Made by a program: the position numbers and the translations under genes. Source: Pseudomonas nitroreducens TX1 (GTDB taxonomy: Bacteria > Pseudomonadota > Gammaproteobacteria > Pseudomonadales > Pseudomonadaceae). Taken from it: DNA of 64,000 nt. The stretch is taken from NCBI RefSeq assembly GCF_000313755.1, contig NZ_AMZB01000138.1, forward strand, positions 186,001 through 250,000, in the 5' to 3' direction. Shown here in pieces: positions 1-11,420 of this stretch. Within the stretch, counting starts at the first letter, position 1. Every line of letters begins with the position of its first letter. The notes under the pieces were generated by a model, which was not told where the DNA came from, searched no databases, and worked only from the letters and a program-made list of their open reading frames with translations.

Positions 1-809
1 GTGTACTCGATCGTCAGCACGCGCTCCTTGCCCAGGCGCGTGATGTAGCGATAGCAGGAATCGAGCAGCATCTCGAGCGGGTACTTCTTGTTGATCGGTA
101 CCAGCTTGTTGCGCAGTTCGTCGCTGGGTGCGTGCAGCGACAGGGCGAGGGACACGTCGGTGACCTCGGCGAGCTTGTCGATCATCGGCACCACGCCCGA
201 GGTGGACAGAGTCACCTTGCGCTTGGAAATACCGTAGCCGAGATCTTCCATCATGATGCTCATGGCGCTCACGACGTTGTCGAAGTTCAGCAGCGGCTCG
301 CCCATGCCCATCATCACCACGTTGGTGATGGCACGGTCGATCTTGCCCGGGATGGTCCCGAATGACTGGTTGGCGATCCACACCTGGCCGATGATCTCGG
401 CGGAGGTCAGGTCGCTGTTGAAGCCTTGCTTGCCGGTGGAGCAGAAGCTGCAGTCCAGCGCGCAACCGGCCTGCGACGACACGCACAGGGTACCGCGGCC
501 GCCCTGCGGGATATACACGGTCTCGACGCAACTGCCCGAGGCCACGCGCACCACCCACTTGCGGGTACCGTCAGCGGAAATGTCCTGGCTGACGATCTCC
601 GGAGGACGAATTTCGGCAACGGCCTCGAGCTTTTCGCGCAAGGCCTTGCCGACGTTCGTCATGGCGCTGAATTCCACAGCGCCAAAGTGGTGAATCCATT
701 GCATCACCTGGCCGGCGCGGAAGCGCTTTTCACCGATGGACTCGAAGAATTCCTCGAGCTGGGGCTTGGTCATGCCCAGCAGGTTGGCCTTTACAGCGGT
801 ATCAGTCAT
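1..809 (-). CDS. rlmN: 23S rRNA/tRNA adenine C2-methyltransferase RlmN (3' end outside window)
   Basis: Radical-SAM enzyme that methylates C2 of A2503 in 23S rRNA and A37 of some tRNAs, in the cytoplasm. The reverse-strand translation opens [20 protein letters not shown] and continues with the family's N-terminal sequence ([16 protein letters not shown], then [12 protein letters not shown]). The start at 809 has GAGGG about 8 bases upstream. An in-frame ATG at 827 has no such site and was not used. The C-terminus runs off the left edge, so the cysteine that closes the catalytic cycle cannot be checked. It lies 27 bp downstream of ndk on the same strand, as in other Pseudomonas. Confidence 0.93.
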   Translation of the reverse strand, partial: MTDTAVKANLLGMTKPQLEEFFESIGEKRFRAGQVMQWIHHFGAVEFSAMTNVGKALREKLEAVAEIRPPEIVSQDISADGTRKWVVRVASGSCVETVYIPQGGRGTLCVSSQAGCALDCSFCSTGKQGFNSDLTSAEIIGQVWIANQSFGTIPGKIDRAITNVVMMGMGEPLLNFDNVVSAMSIMMEDLGYGISKRKVTLSTSGVVPMIDKLAEVTDVSLALSLHAPSDELRNKLVPINKKYPLEMLLDSCYRYITRLGKERVLTIEY

Positions 810-836
810 GGATTCACCCTCGCTCATTCGCCGTTA

Positions 837-1268
837 TCAGCGAATGCGCTCGCACACCTCGGTGCTGGAGAAGAAGTAAGCGATTTCGCGGGCAGCCGAA
901 GCTTCCGAGTCGGAACCGTGTACGGCGTTCTCGTCGATGGAAACGGCGAAGTCGGCGCGGATGGTGCCGGCGTCGGCTTTCTTCGGATCGGTGGCGCCCA
1001 TCAGTTCACGGTTGCGCAGGATGGCATCTTCGCCTTCCAGAACCTGAACAACGACCGGGCCGGAGGTCATGAAGGCAACCAGGTCCTTGAAGAAGGGGCG
1101 CTCTTTGTGCTCGGCGTAGAAACCGCCAGCTTCGCGCTCGGACAGCTGAACCATCTTGGAAGCGACGACGCGCAGGCCGGCTTTCTCGAAGCGGGTCAGG
1201 ATTTCGCCGATGACGTTCTTGGAAACGGCGTCAGGCTTGATGATGGAGAAGGTACGTTGCAGGGCCAT
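837..1268 (-). CDS. ndk: Nucleoside diphosphate kinase
   Basis: Transfers the gamma-phosphate of ATP to NDPs through a phosphohistidine, balancing NTP and dNTP pools. The protein is 143 aa, the normal length. It opens [20 protein letters not shown] and carries the active-site His117 in [10 protein letters not shown] longer reading frame extends upstream past this Met, but the family's N-terminus begins here, so 1268 was chosen. It lies between the isc operon (terminator at 1458-1480) and rlmN on the same strand, probably with its own promoter in the 250-bp gap. Confidence 0.97.
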   Translation of the reverse strand: MALQRTFSIIKPDAVSKNVIGEILTRFEKAGLRVVASKMVQLSEREAGGFYAEHKERPFFKDLVAFMTSGPVVVQVLEGEDAILRNRELMGATDPKKADAGTIRADFAVSIDENAVHGSDSEASAAREIAYFFSSTEVCERIR

Positions 1269-1457
1269 GGAAATAACTCCGAAAAGCAAGGTTGGTAATG
1301 CCAAGAAGCCCCTGGCGTGGCCAGGAGCTCCTGCGATTCTAGGGTTTGCCGCGCGCTGCGCCCGTGGGGCGGAAGCCGCGGAACCGGCCCGACTGCGACA
1401 GGGCCGGCGACTGGAAAATTCCCGCGGAGAAATTTTCGACAGCTCACCTAAAGATAA

Positions 1458-1480
1458 AACCCGCGAATTATACGCGGGTT
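1458..1480 (-). terminator. Hairpin terminator at the end of the isc operon
   Basis: An 8-bp perfect inverted repeat (AACCCGCG / CGCGGGTT) with a 7-base AT loop is followed, on the reverse strand, by TTTTATCTTT. It lies 39 bp after the iscX stop, so it should end the isc transcript. The loop reads TATAAT on the reverse strand, so the same bases could also serve as a -10 element for ndk, but I see no good -35 partner. Confidence 0.7.
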
Positions 1481-1518
1481 CATGACAAATGGGTACGCGG
1501 CTCTGGTGAGCCGCCGCC

Positions 1519-1719
1519 TCAGTCGGCCTCTTCGATCCAGGCAGCCTGGATGGCTTCCAGAACCTTTTCCCCACCACGGGAAGGATCGTCGCTGAACTCC
1601 GGCAATGCCAGCACCCAGCGATGCAGATCGACGAAATTCACGTAGCGCGGATCCACGTCCGGCTTGGATTCGGCCAACTGGATGGCGATTTCGAGTACAT
1701 CAACCCATTTCAGACTCAT
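1519..1719 (-). CDS. iscX: Iron-sulfur assembly accessory protein IscX
   Basis: Small acidic protein of 66 aa that binds IscS and Fe(II) and modulates cluster assembly on IscU. It shows the family pattern: W5-D7-V8 near the start, then [20 protein letters not shown] and a terminal WIEEAD. It is the last gene of the isc operon, 14 bp after fdx. Confidence 0.95.
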   Translation of the reverse strand: MSLKWVDVLEIAIQLAESKPDVDPRYVNFVDLHRWVLALPEFSDDPSRGGEKVLEAIQAAWIEEAD

Positions 1720-1733
1720 GCGAACACTCCGCC

Positions 1734-2072
1734 TCAGTGACCTTCAGACACCTGGTTGATGGTGTATTTCGGAATTTCCACCACCAGATCGGTCTCGCCG
1801 ACCACCGCTTGGCAGGACAGCCGCGAATCCGGCTCCAGCCCCCAGGCCTTGTCCAGCATGTCGTCTTCCAGCTCGTCGGAGGCCTCCATGGAGTTGAAGC
1901 CTTCGCGGACGATCACGTGGCAGGTGGTGCAGGCACAGGACATCTCGCAGGCGTGTTCGATCTCGATGCCGTTGCGCAGCGCTGCCTTCATGATGGTTTC
2001 GCCCGGCTGGGCTTCGATCACCGCACCTTCAGGGCAGTGTTCGGCGTGGGGCAGAAAGACAATCTGCGGCAT
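1734..2072 (-). CDS. fdx: ISC-system [2Fe-2S] ferredoxin
   Basis: Adrenodoxin-type ferredoxin of 112 aa that supplies electrons for cluster assembly on the IscS-IscU complex. Ligand cysteines are Cys42, Cys48, Cys51 and Cys87, in the C-x5-C-x2-C...C arrangement, with an extra Cys46 as in other Isc ferredoxins. It sits 6 bp after hscA in the operon. Confidence 0.96.
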   Translation of the reverse strand: MPQIVFLPHAEHCPEGAVIEAQPGETIMKAALRNGIEIEHACEMSCACTTCHVIVREGFNSMEASDELEDDMLDKAWGLEPDSRLSCQAVVGETDLVVEIPKYTINQVSEGH

Positions 2073-2078
2073 CTTCGC

Positions 2079-3938
<1,860 letters not shown>

Positions 3939-3983
3939 GCGGTTTCTAATCAGGCTATCGGGCGCGACTCGGGGCCACGCGGA

Positions 3984-4505
3984 TTAATCGTCGAGTCGCT
4001 CTTCAAGCTGCCGCACTTCCTGCGCCAGCTTGTCGAGGAACTGCATGCGTCGCACCAGGCGTTCGGCCAGGTCGCGGCGGGCGGCATCATCCCAGCAGTC
4101 GGCAAAATCCGCTTCCAACTGTTGCTGGGCGGTTTTCAATTGACGCTTGAACTGCGCCACGCCTTCGAGATCGGCGCTGTCCTGCAGGTCTTCCAGGTCC
4201 TCGCGCAGCTGCATCTGCTGCAGAAGGAACTCCGGGTCCTGCACCGTGGCTTCCAGCGGCAACGCATCGCCGCGCAGGGCCAACAAGTACAGGGCACGAC
4301 GCGGAGCACTCTTCAGCGTCTGGTAGGCATCGTTGAGTTCGGCGGCCTTGGCCTGCGCCAATCGCTGCTCGCGCTCGGAAGCATCGGCGAAACGGTCCGG
4401 ATGGACGTTGCGCACCAGCTCCCGGTAGCGATTGCCGAGGACTTCCAGATCGATCAGGAAGCCGGGCTGCAGGTCGAACAGCGCGAAATGACAGGGACTA
4501 CCCAC
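3984..4505 (-). CDS. hscB: Fe-S assembly J-domain co-chaperone HscB
   Basis: J-protein that brings IscU to HscA and stimulates its ATPase. It is 173 aa with the HPD motif in VHPDRFAD near residue 33, followed by the C-terminal three-helix IscU-binding domain. I chose the GTG at 4505 (giving [16 protein letters not shown]) because GAGG lies about 7 bases upstream and the length then equals the usual Pseudomonas HscB. A longer in-frame start at 4544 would run into iscA. Confidence 0.94.
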   Translation of the reverse strand: MGSPCHFALFDLQPGFLIDLEVLGNRYRELVRNVHPDRFADASEREQRLAQAKAAELNDAYQTLKSAPRRALYLLALRGDALPLEATVQDPEFLLQQMQLREDLEDLQDSADLEGVAQFKRQLKTAQQQLEADFADCWDDAARRDLAERLVRRMQFLDKLAQEVRQLEERLDD

Positions 4506-4513
4506 GCCCGGCC

Positions 4514-4837
4514 TCAGACGTTGAAGCTTTCGCCGCAGCCACACTCACCGCGCACGTTCGGGTTGTTGAACTTGAAGCCCTCGTTGAGGCCTTCCTTGGT
4601 GAAGTCCAACTCGGTGCCGTCGAGGTAGACCAGGCTTTTCGGGTCGATGATGACCTTCACGCCGTGGCTCTCGAAGACCTGGTCCTCGGCTGCCAGCTCA
4701 TCGACGAACTCCAGCACGTAGGCCAGACCGGAACACCCGGTGGTACGCACGCCAAGACGAATGCCCTCGCCCTTGCCGCGCCCTTCGAGGGAGCGGCGAA
4801 CGTGGTTGGCGGCGGATTCGGTCATGCTGATGGCCAT
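4514..4837 (-). CDS. iscA: A-type Fe-S carrier IscA
   Basis: A-type carrier of 107 aa that receives Fe-S clusters or iron and passes them to apoproteins. The three invariant cysteines are present: Cys35 in TTGCSGL, and Cys99 and Cys101 in the C-terminal ECGCGESF. It lies 26 bp after iscU and 8 bp before the hscB GTG start, so the genes are probably translated as one unit. Confidence 0.97.
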   Translation of the reverse strand: MAISMTESAANHVRRSLEGRGKGEGIRLGVRTTGCSGLAYVLEFVDELAAEDQVFESHGVKVIIDPKSLVYLDGTELDFTKEGLNEGFKFNNPNVRGECGCGESFNV

Positions 4838-4863
4838 GGGAACTCCTTACTCAACGAATCGCT

Positions 4864-5250
4864 TCAGAGCAGACCTTTCTTCTGCTTGTAGTCGCGCACG
4901 GCCGCCTTGATGGCGTCCTCGGCGAGTACCGAGCAGTGGATCTTCACCGGCGGCAGGGCCAGTTCTTCGGCGATGGTGGTGTTCTTGATGGATTCGGCTT
5001 CGTCCAGGGTCTTGCCCTTCATCCACTCGGTGGCAAGGGAGCTGGAGGCGATGGCCGAACCGCAGCCGTAGGTCTTGAACTTGGCATCTTCGATGACGCC
5101 CTGCTCGTTGACCTTGATCTGCAGGCGCATCACGTCGCCGCAGGCCGGGGCACCGACCATGCCGGTGCCGACGTCCGGATCCTCGGCATTGAGCTTGCCG
5201 ACGTTGCGCGGGTTTTCGTAGTGGTCGATGACCTTGTCACTGTAAGCCAT
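4864..5250 (-). CDS. iscU: Fe-S cluster scaffold IscU
   Basis: Scaffold on which IscS-derived sulfur and iron form a [2Fe-2S] cluster. It is 128 aa. Ligand residues are Cys37, Asp39, Cys63, His105 and Cys106. The HscA-recognition motif LPPVK is at 99-103. It is encoded 27 bp after iscS. Confidence 0.98.
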   Translation of the reverse strand: MAYSDKVIDHYENPRNVGKLNAEDPDVGTGMVGAPACGDVMRLQIKVNEQGVIEDAKFKTYGCGSAIASSSLATEWMKGKTLDEAESIKNTTIAEELALPPVKIHCSVLAEDAIKAAVRDYKQKKGLL

Positions 5251-5277
5251 GGCTAATCCTCACTTCTATGGGGCGGG

Positions 5278-6492
5278 TCAGTGGGCCTGCCATTCGACCT
5301 TGGACAGGTCGACACCCTCTTTGAACATATCCCACAGCGGCGAGAGCTCACGCAGCTTGGAAACGGCTTCCACCACCTTCTTGGCGGCGTAGTCGACCTC
5401 TTCTTCAGTGGTGAAGCGGCCGAAGCTGAAACGGATGGAACTGTGCGCCAGTTCGTCGTTGCGACCCAGGGCGCGGAGCACGTAGGACGGCTCCAGCGAG
5501 GCCGAGGTGCAGGCGGAACCGGACGAAACGGCCAGGTCCTTGAGCGACATCATCAGCGACTCGCCTTCGACATAGTTGAAGCTGACGTTGAGGATGTTCG
5601 GCGCGTAGGCAGTGGAGCTGCCATTGAGGTACAGCTCTTCCAGGCCCTGAACCTGATCGAAGAAGCGCTTGCGCAGGCCTTCGATGCGGGCCATTTCCTG
5701 GTGCATTTCTTCCTTGGCAATGCGGAAGGCTTCGCCCATGCCGACGATCTGGTGGGTCGCCAGGGTGCCCGAACGCATGCCGCGCTCGTGGCCGCCACCG
5801 TGCATCTGGGCTTCCAGGCGCACGCGCGGCTTGCGGCGCACGTACAGCGCACCCATGCCTTTGGGACCGTAGACCTTGTGGGCGGAGAAGGACATCAGGT
5901 CAACCTTGAGTTTCTCCAGGTCGATGTCCACCTTGCCGGCCGACTGAGCGGCATCGACATGCAGCAGGATGCCGCGCGAGCGGGTCAGCTCGCCGATGGC
6001 GGCGATGTCGTTGATGCTGCCGACTTCGTTGTTCACGTGCATGACCGAGACCAAAATGGTGTCGTCACGCAGCGCTGCCTCGACCATCGCCGGGGTGATG
6101 ATGCCCTCGGGGGTCGGTTCCAGGTAGGTCACTTCGAAGCCTTCGCGCTCAAGCTGGCGGCAGGTGTCCAGGACCGCCTTGTGCTCGATCTTCGAGGTGA
6201 CGATGTGCTTGCCCTTGGTCGCGTAGAAGTGCGCCACGCCCTTGATGGCGAGGTTGTCGGATTCGGTGGCACCGGAAGTCCAGACGATCTCGCGGGGGTC
6301 GGCATTGACCAGTTCGGCGACCTGGCGACGGGCATTCTCAGCCGCTTCCTCGGCCTTCCAGCCGAAGAGGTGGGAGCGCGAAGCCGGGTTGCCGAAGTTG
6401 CCGTCAACCAGCAGGCAGTCGGCCATTTTCTGAGCGACACGCGGATCCACCGGGGTGGTGGCGGAGTAGTCGAGGTAAATCGGCAATCTCAT
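5278..6492 (-). CDS. iscS: Cysteine desulfurase IscS
   Basis: PLP enzyme that takes sulfur from L-cysteine for Fe-S clusters, tRNA thiolation and other acceptors. It is 404 aa. The Schiff-base lysine is Lys206 in SFSAHKVYG, and the persulfide cysteine is Cys328 in [13 protein letters not shown]. The C-terminal IscU-binding tail ([19 protein letters not shown]) is intact. The start at 6492 gives the standard [16 protein letters not shown], while an upstream in-frame start would overlap the iscR end. It is the second gene of the operon. Confidence 0.98.
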   Translation of the reverse strand: MRLPIYLDYSATTPVDPRVAQKMADCLLVDGNFGNPASRSHLFGWKAEEAAENARRQVAELVNADPREIVWTSGATESDNLAIKGVAHFYATKGKHIVTSKIEHKAVLDTCRQLEREGFEVTYLEPTPEGIITPAMVEAALRDDTILVSVMHVNNEVGSINDIAAIGELTRSRGILLHVDAAQSAGKVDIDLEKLKVDLMSFSAHKVYGPKGMGALYVRRKPRVRLEAQMHGGGHERGMRSGTLATHQIVGMGEAFRIAKEEMHQEMARIEGLRKRFFDQVQGLEELYLNGSSTAYAPNILNVSFNYVEGESLMMSLKDLAVSSGSACTSASLEPSYVLRALGRNDELAHSSIRFSFGRFTTEEEVDYAAKKVVEAVSKLRELSPLWDMFKEGVDLSKVEWQAH

Positions 6493-6520
6493 CAGGTAAC
6501 TCCTACAGGCGGGCGTTCGC

Positions 6521-7015
6521 TCAATCGATGGCGGACGCTTCAATCTTGTCGAGGCGCAGCGGCTTGGTGCCCGAGCAGCGACGCTCGTCCTGGCGCTGGG
6601 CGACCTCTTGAACTTCGCGGCGCTCGACCAGGTCGGCCAGGCTGATGCCGCTGAGGAACTCGTGAATCTGCTGGCTGAGGTCGCACCACAGGTGGTGGGT
6701 CAGGCAGGTATCGCCGGAGTGGCAGTCGCCCTGACCCTGACAGCGGGTGGCATCGACCGACTCGTTGACCGCATCGATCACCTGGGCGACGTGGATACCG
6801 GTCATGTCGCGGGACAACTGGTAGCCGCCGCCCGGACCACGCACGCTGACCACCAGGTTGCCACGGCGCAACTTGGCGAACAGCTGTTCCAGGTAGGACA
6901 GGGAGATACCCTGGCGCTCGGAGATATCGGCGAGAGAAACCGGGCCACGCTGGGCGTGCAACGCCAGATCGAGCATGGCGGTGACGGCATAGCGGCCTTT
7001 GGTGGTCAATCGCAT
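6521..7015 (-). CDS. iscR: Fe-S cluster-sensing regulator IscR (Rrf2 family)
   Basis: A [2Fe-2S]-binding winged-helix repressor of the isc operon that also acts as an activator in its apo form. It is 164 aa. The recognition helix region covers residues 28-60 ([20 protein letters not shown]). The cluster ligands Cys92, Cys98, Cys104 and His107 sit at the same positions as in E. coli IscR. First gene of the operon, with operator-like sites just upstream (7049-7106), consistent with feedback control by cluster demand. Confidence 0.97.
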   Translation of the reverse strand: MRLTTKGRYAVTAMLDLALHAQRGPVSLADISERQGISLSYLEQLFAKLRRGNLVVSVRGPGGGYQLSRDMTGIHVAQVIDAVNESVDATRCQGQGDCHSGDTCLTHHLWCDLSQQIHEFLSGISLADLVERREVQEVAQRQDERRCSGTKPLRLDKIEASAID

Positions 7016-7048
7016 GGGGAAATCCGGAAGAATCGCTGGTATGGCGGG

Positions 7049-7106
7049 AGTATGCTCTTTTCCGACTATTTAAGTCAACTATAAGACCTATTACTTTAGT
7101 CGGAAT
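7049..7106 (-). promoter_or_regulatory. isc promoter with two IscR type-1-like operator sites
   Basis: Read on the reverse strand, a TTGACT -35 (7078-7073) and a CATACT -10 (7054-7049) are 18 bp apart. Overlapping the -35 is ATAGTTGACT-TAAA-TAGTCGGA, which fits the type-1 IscR consensus (a GACT/AGTC dyad with an AT-rich centre). A second copy lies immediately upstream (TCCGACT-AAAG-TAAT, about 7086-7105). The inner site covering the promoter fits repression by holo-IscR. The role of the outer site is inferred. Confidence 0.75.
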
Positions 7107-7155
7107 TAGCCAGCGAACGGCGGCGTATTGTAGCAGCAATGCAAGGGCCGGCGCA

Positions 7156-7935
7156 TCACTGCGCCGACTTGCTGCTCTCCTCGTCCTTGACTCCAGCGAA
7201 GTCCTCTTCCCGCAGAACCGGAAGATCTTTCGCACAGTAATCGCTACCCAGGGCTGTCAGAGCCTTGCACATACCCTCGAGACGACCATCGACCGCCTGC
7301 AAGTGGTCGAGCAATTGGCCAATGGCGCGGGCCACCGGGTCGGGCATGTCCTGACTGACGCCGTAGGCATCGAACCCGAGCTTCTCGGCCATGGCCTGGC
7401 GCTTGGCGGCCTGATCGGCATCGTCCTTGACAATGATCCGCCCGGGAATGCCCACGACGGTAGCGCCTGGCGGCACCTCCTTGGTCACCACGGCATTGGA
7501 GCCGACCTTGGCGCCGGCACCGACGGTGAACGGACCGAGCACCTTGGCGCCCGCTCCCACCACCACGCCATCGGCCAGGGACGGGTGGCGCTTGCCCTTG
7601 TTCCAGCTGGTGCCGCCCAGGGTCACGCCCTGGTAGATGGTTACGTCGTCGCCGATCTCGGCGGTCTCGCCGATGACGATGCCCAGGCCATGATCGATGA
7701 AGAAGCGGCGACCGATCTTCGCGCCCGGATGGATCTCGATGCCGGTCATCCAGCGACCGAAGTTCGACACCATGCGCGCCAGCCACTTCCAGCCGGACGT
7801 CCACAGACCATGGGCCAGGCGATGCAGCCAGACAGCGTGCAGCCCCGGGTAGCAGGTGAGCACCTCAAAAGCGTTGCGCGCCGCTGGATCACGATGGAAT
7901 ACGCTCTGGATATCTTCGCGTACACGCTCAAACAT
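7156..7935 (-). CDS. cysE: Serine O-acetyltransferase
   Basis: Makes O-acetylserine from serine and acetyl-CoA, the entry step of cysteine synthesis. It is 259 aa. A helical N-terminal domain is followed by a left-handed beta-helix of hexapeptide repeats ([18 protein letters not shown], then ...[20 protein letters not shown]). The catalytic HGLGIVIGE region and the GIPGR end of the helix are present, then a long tail of about 80 residues. The ATG at 7935 has GGAG 8 bases upstream. Its start overlaps the end of trmJ by 8 bp. Placement before isc links cysteine supply to the desulfurase. Confidence 0.95.
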   Translation of the reverse strand: MFERVREDIQSVFHRDPAARNAFEVLTCYPGLHAVWLHRLAHGLWTSGWKWLARMVSNFGRWMTGIEIHPGAKIGRRFFIDHGLGIVIGETAEIGDDVTIYQGVTLGGTSWNKGKRHPSLADGVVVGAGAKVLGPFTVGAGAKVGSNAVVTKEVPPGATVVGIPGRIIVKDDADQAAKRQAMAEKLGFDAYGVSQDMPDPVARAIGQLLDHLQAVDGRLEGMCKALTALGSDYCAKDLPVLREEDFAGVKDEESSKSAQ

Positions 7936-8707
7936 CTTCATCACTCCGCTTGGAAAGCTCCCCACGGGCAGCTTTCTGTGTCTCGGTGAGAATACCCCGC
8001 AGGATATTCATCTCCAGCTTGCTGACACCGGCGCGGCCATACAGGCGGCGCAGGCGCGACATCAGGTGGCGCGGCTTCTGCGGGTCAAGGAACTGGATGT
8101 CCACCAGGGTCGATTCCAGGTGCGCGTAGAAGCGCTCCAGTTCATCCGACGTCACCGGTACGCTGTTGAGCATCGCCGTGGACTCGACCTTCTCCTGCTT
8201 GGTCGGCTGCCCCTGAACGGCCAACCAGGCCATGCGCACCTCGTAGACCAGCACCTGCACTGCCGTCGCCAGGTTCAGCGAGCTGAACTCGGGATTGGCC
8301 GGGATATGCACGTGGAACTGACATCGCTGCAGCTCTTCGTTGGTCAGGCCGGCGTATTCGCGACCGAACACCAAAGCGACCTCGCCACCCTGCTGGACGT
8401 GCTCCAGGCTGGTGGTGGCGCATTCGCGAGGATCGAGCAGCGGCCAGGGGATGCGGCGATCGCGGGCGCTGGTGCCGAGCACCAGACTGCAGCCCGCCAG
8501 GGCATCCTCAAGGGTGGGAACGACCACGGCCGCGTCGAGAATGTCATCGGCACCGGAAGCACGCGCACGCGCCTCACCACTGGGGAAGTCCATCGGATCG
8601 ACCAGCACCAGGCGCGACAAACCCATGTTCTTCATCGCACGGGCCGTACCGCCGATATTGCCGGGATGGCTGGTGTTGACCAGCACCACGCGAATTTTGT
8701 CGAGCAA
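7928..8707 (-). CDS. trmJ: tRNA (cytidine/uridine-2'-O-)-methyltransferase TrmJ
   Basis: SPOUT methyltransferase acting on position 32 of tRNAs. Motifs include [20 protein letters not shown] at the N-terminus, then [15 protein letters not shown] and [15 protein letters not shown], which form the knotted AdoMet site. I favour a TTG start at 8707 ([10 protein letters not shown]...) because GGAG lies about 8 bases upstream and the protein then matches the family N-terminus at 259 aa. The GTG at 8722 lacks a ribosome site. Divergent from suhB. Confidence 0.9.
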   Translation of the reverse strand: MLDKIRVVLVNTSHPGNIGGTARAMKNMGLSRLVLVDPMDFPSGEARARASGADDILDAAVVVPTLEDALAGCSLVLGTSARDRRIPWPLLDPRECATTSLEHVQQGGEVALVFGREYAGLTNEELQRCQFHVHIPANPEFSSLNLATAVQVLVYEVRMAWLAVQGQPTKQEKVESTAMLNSVPVTSDELERFYAHLESTLVDIQFLDPQKPRHLMSRLRRLYGRAGVSKLEMNILRGILTETQKAARGELSKRSDEDV

Positions 8708-8853
8708 CGCGCGACTCCACACAAAAGCGAAAAAGGGAGGGAATCCTACCGCAGCAGTGGGTCTTGCGCCACGCAGGCGACAGGTCGCTCTATGAACGCT
8801 GGCGCTTTCTGCTAGAATGTCCGGCTTTCTTTAACGACCCAGGTGACCTCTCC

Positions 8854-9669
8854 ATGCAGCCTATGCTGAATATCGCCCTGCGCGCCGCTCGCAGCGCCGG
8901 TGAACTGATCTTCCGCTCCATCGAACGCCTGGATACCCTGTCGGTCAACGAGAAAGAAGCCAACGACTACGTCACCGAAGTCGATCGCGCGGCCGAGCTC
9001 TCCATCGTCACCGCCCTGCGCAAGGCCTACCCGAACCACGGGATCATGGGCGAAGAGGGTGGCGTGCTGGAAGGCAGCGGCGAAGGCGCCGACTACCTGT
9101 GGATCATCGACCCGCTGGACGGCACCACCAACTTCATCCACGGCGTTCCGCACTACGCCGTCAGCATCGCCTGCAAGTACCGCGGCCGCCTCGAGCACGC
9201 CGTGGTCCTCGACCCGATCCGCCAGGAAGAATTCACCGCCAGCCGCGGCCGTGGCGCCGCGCTGAACGGACGCCGCCTGCGCGTCAGCAACCGCAAGAGC
9301 CTGGAAGGCGCCCTGCTCGGCACCGGCTTCCCGTTCCGCGACAGCCAAATGGACAACCTGGACGCCTACCTGGGCATGTTCCGCAGCCTGGTCGGCCAGA
9401 CCGCCGGCATCCGCCGCGCCGGCGCCGCCAGCCTGGACCTGGCCTATGTCGCCGCCGGTCGTTACGACGCCTTCTGGGAATTCGGCCTGTCCGAGTGGGA
9501 CATGGCAGCGGGTGCCCTGCTGATCCAGGAAGCAGGCGGCCTGGTGAGCGACTTCACCGGTGGTCACGAATTCCTCGAGAAGGGCCAGATCGTTGCCGGC
9601 AACACCAAGTGCTTCAAGGCCCTGCTGACCAGCATCCAGCCGCACCTGCCGGCCTCGCTCAAGCGCTGA
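8854..9669 (+). CDS. suhB: Inositol-1-monophosphatase family protein SuhB
   Basis: Mg-dependent phosphatase of the IMPase fold. In gammaproteobacteria SuhB also joins the rRNA transcription antitermination complex, and in P. aeruginosa it influences virulence gene expression. It is 271 aa with the metal motifs GEEGG (about 67-71), DPLDGTTNF (about 86-94) and WDMAAGALL near residue 215. The start at 8854 gives MQPMLNIALRAARSAGE, the family N-terminus. Followed by a strong terminator. Confidence 0.95.
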   Translation: MQPMLNIALRAARSAGELIFRSIERLDTLSVNEKEANDYVTEVDRAAELSIVTALRKAYPNHGIMGEEGGVLEGSGEGADYLWIIDPLDGTTNFIHGVPHYAVSIACKYRGRLEHAVVLDPIRQEEFTASRGRGAALNGRRLRVSNRKSLEGALLGTGFPFRDSQMDNLDAYLGMFRSLVGQTAGIRRAGAASLDLAYVAAGRYDAFWEFGLSEWDMAAGALLIQEAGGLVSDFTGGHEFLEKGQIVAGNTKCFKALLTSIQPHLPASLKR

Positions 9670-9684
9670 GCCTGAGTGACGCAA

Positions 9685-9714
9685 GAAAAAAGCCCGGCAA
9701 CGCCGGGTTTTTTG
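9685..9714 (+). terminator. Rho-independent terminator of suhB
   Basis: GCCCGGC-AAC-GCCGGG hairpin preceded by a run of A and followed by TTTTTT, 16 bp after the suhB stop codon. Confidence 0.9.
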
Positions 9715-9743
9715 TGTCCGCGAGAAAGCACTTCCTGAAGGAC

Positions 9744-9774
9744 CAAAGAAAAAGGCGCCCATCGGGCGCCCTTT
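9744..9774 (-). terminator. Terminator of the glycine-zipper gene
   Basis: GGCGCCC-ATC-GGGCGCC stem with an A-run on the left that becomes a T-run on the reverse strand, 23 bp past the stop of the gene at 9797. CTTTT on the other side means it may work in both directions. Confidence 0.8.
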
Positions 9775-9796
9775 TCGTTCCACACCTGGCGACTGC

Positions 9797-10333
9797 TTAT
9801 TGCTGACCCAGGATCAGTCGGCCGCTCTTGTCGACCGGAATCTGCGAGCCCGGATCACGGTCCATGCGGACCTGGCCGGCCTTGCCATCGAGCAGGTATT
9901 TCACGTCGTAGCCGACGACCTTCTCACTGGTGTCGTTGACGGTGCTGCAGCGAGTTTCGGTGGTGGTGTAGGTGTCACGCTCCTGCATGCCTTCCTGCAC
10001 CTTGTTGCCCGCGTAGCCGCCGCCGATGGCGCCCGCGACGGTAGCGATCTTCTTGCCGTTGCCGCCACCGATCTGGTTGCCCAGCAGGCCGCCAGCGATA
10101 GCGCCGATCGCCGTACCGGCGATCTGGTGGGTGTCCTTGACCGGACGCTGGTGGGTTACTGCCACGTCCTTGCAGACCTGGCGCGGATTCTTGATGGTTT
10201 CCTTGACCGGTTGAACGGCGAGCACCTCGGCGTATTGCGGCGCACGGTCCACCAGACTGTAGGTAGCCACGGCGCCACCGGCAGTCACGCCTACAGCGCC
10301 CAGCACGGTACCGATTAGCAACGACTTGTTCAT
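9797..10333 (-). CDS. Glycine-zipper 2TM-domain envelope protein
   Basis: Protein of 178 aa with an uncleaved or signal-like hydrophobic N-terminus (SLLIGTVLGAVGVTAGGAVA). A glycine-zipper segment spans about residues 72-107 (AGTAIGAIAGGLLGNQIGGG and VAGAIGGGYAGNKVQ), typical of the SlyB / 17-kDa antigen group. The C-terminal part (YDVKYLLDGKAGQVRMDRDPG) matches the conserved tail of these proteins. There is no lipobox cysteine at the N-terminus. Probably an envelope-integrity protein; the exact role is unknown. Monocistronic, with terminators on both sides. Confidence 0.8.
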   Translation of the reverse strand: MNKSLLIGTVLGAVGVTAGGAVATYSLVDRAPQYAEVLAVQPVKETIKNPRQVCKDVAVTHQRPVKDTHQIAGTAIGAIAGGLLGNQIGGGNGKKIATVAGAIGGGYAGNKVQEGMQERDTYTTTETRCSTVNDTSEKVVGYDVKYLLDGKAGQVRMDRDPGSQIPVDKSGRLILGQQ

Positions 10334-10442
10334 AGGGTTCTCCTGGTCTTTCTTCTCATTCGGGCCTAGCCCTTTACCTTGCCTTGGAGCAGCTTTTTTG
10401 TCAGAAAGTTCCGGCCGCTTCGTGACACACCCCCTGCAAACG

Positions 10443-10468
10443 AAAACTCCCGCCGAGGCGGGAGTTTT
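10443..10468 (-). terminator. Terminator of the secDF transcript
   Basis: ACTCCCGCC / GGCGGGAGT stem flanked by AAAA and TTTT, 25 bp beyond the secF stop codon. It is symmetric enough to stop transcription from either side. Confidence 0.85.
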
Positions 10469-10492
10469 CTCTGAAAGGCCGGAAACGCTCTA

Positions 10493-11410
10493 TTACGGGC
10501 GCTCGTCGACTTCCTTGCTCGGCGGAGGAATCAGGTCCTCGCTGGACAGGTTCAGCCAGATCAGCACCACGTTGGCGATGTAGATCGACGAGTAGGTACC
10601 CGCCATCACGCCGACGAACAGGGCAATGGAGAAGCCGAACAGGTTGTCGCCGCCGAAGAACAGCAGAGCGGCGATGGCCAGCAGGGTCGACACCGAGGTG
10701 GCAATGGTCCGCAGCAGGGTCTGGCTGGTCGAGATGTTGATGTTCTCGATCAGGCTGGCCTTGCGCAGCACGCGGAAGTTCTCCCGCACCCGGTCGAAGA
10801 TCACGATGGTGTCGTTCAGCGAATACCCCACAACCGCCAGCACCGCGGCGAGCACGGTCAGGTCGAAGGTGATCTGGAAGAACGACAGCACGCCCATCAC
10901 GATGATCGCGTCGTGGATCAGCGAGAGGATGGCCCCCAGGGCGAACTTCCACTGGAAACGGAAGCCCACGTACAGCAGGATACCGCCCAGCGCCAGGAGC
11001 ATGCCGAGGCCGCCCTGGTCGCGCAGCTCTTCACCCACCTGCGGGCCGACGTACTCGACGCCGTTCACCTTGGCCGGGTTGGATGCATCGGCCTGCTGCA
11101 GCGCCGTGGCGACCTTCTTGCCCAGCTCCGGATCTTCGCTGGGCATACGCACCAGCACGTCGCGGGTATCACCGAAGCTTTGAACCACAGCCTCGCTGTA
11201 ACCGGCCGCGACCAGTTGCTCACGCACCTTGGAGAGGTCGGCAGGCTGCTCGTAGTTCAGCTTGATCGACGTACCGCCGGTAAAGTCCAGGCCGAAGTTG
11301 ATGCCCTTGAAGACCCAACTGCCAAGGGCGATCAGGGTCAGGATCAGGGTCGCGGCGAACGCAATGTTGCGCACGCCCATGAAGTTGATAGTACCGATCT
11401 TGATATTCAT
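10493..11410 (-). CDS. secF: Protein translocase subunit SecF
   Basis: Inner-membrane subunit that, with SecD, uses the proton gradient to pull exported proteins out of SecYEG. It is 305 aa: TM1 at about 15-35, a small periplasmic domain, then five TM helices from about 130. The RND-type motif DLTVLAAVLAVVGYSLNDTIVIFDR (TM4) includes the conserved GYSLNDT. Encoded 10 bp after secD. Confidence 0.97.
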   Translation of the reverse strand: MNIKIGTINFMGVRNIAFAATLILTLIALGSWVFKGINFGLDFTGGTSIKLNYEQPADLSKVREQLVAAGYSEAVVQSFGDTRDVLVRMPSEDPELGKKVATALQQADASNPAKVNGVEYVGPQVGEELRDQGGLGMLLALGGILLYVGFRFQWKFALGAILSLIHDAIIVMGVLSFFQITFDLTVLAAVLAVVGYSLNDTIVIFDRVRENFRVLRKASLIENINISTSQTLLRTIATSVSTLLAIAALLFFGGDNLFGFSIALFVGVMAGTYSSIYIANVVLIWLNLSSEDLIPPPSKEVDERP

Positions 11411-11420
11411 GGCTGGCCCC

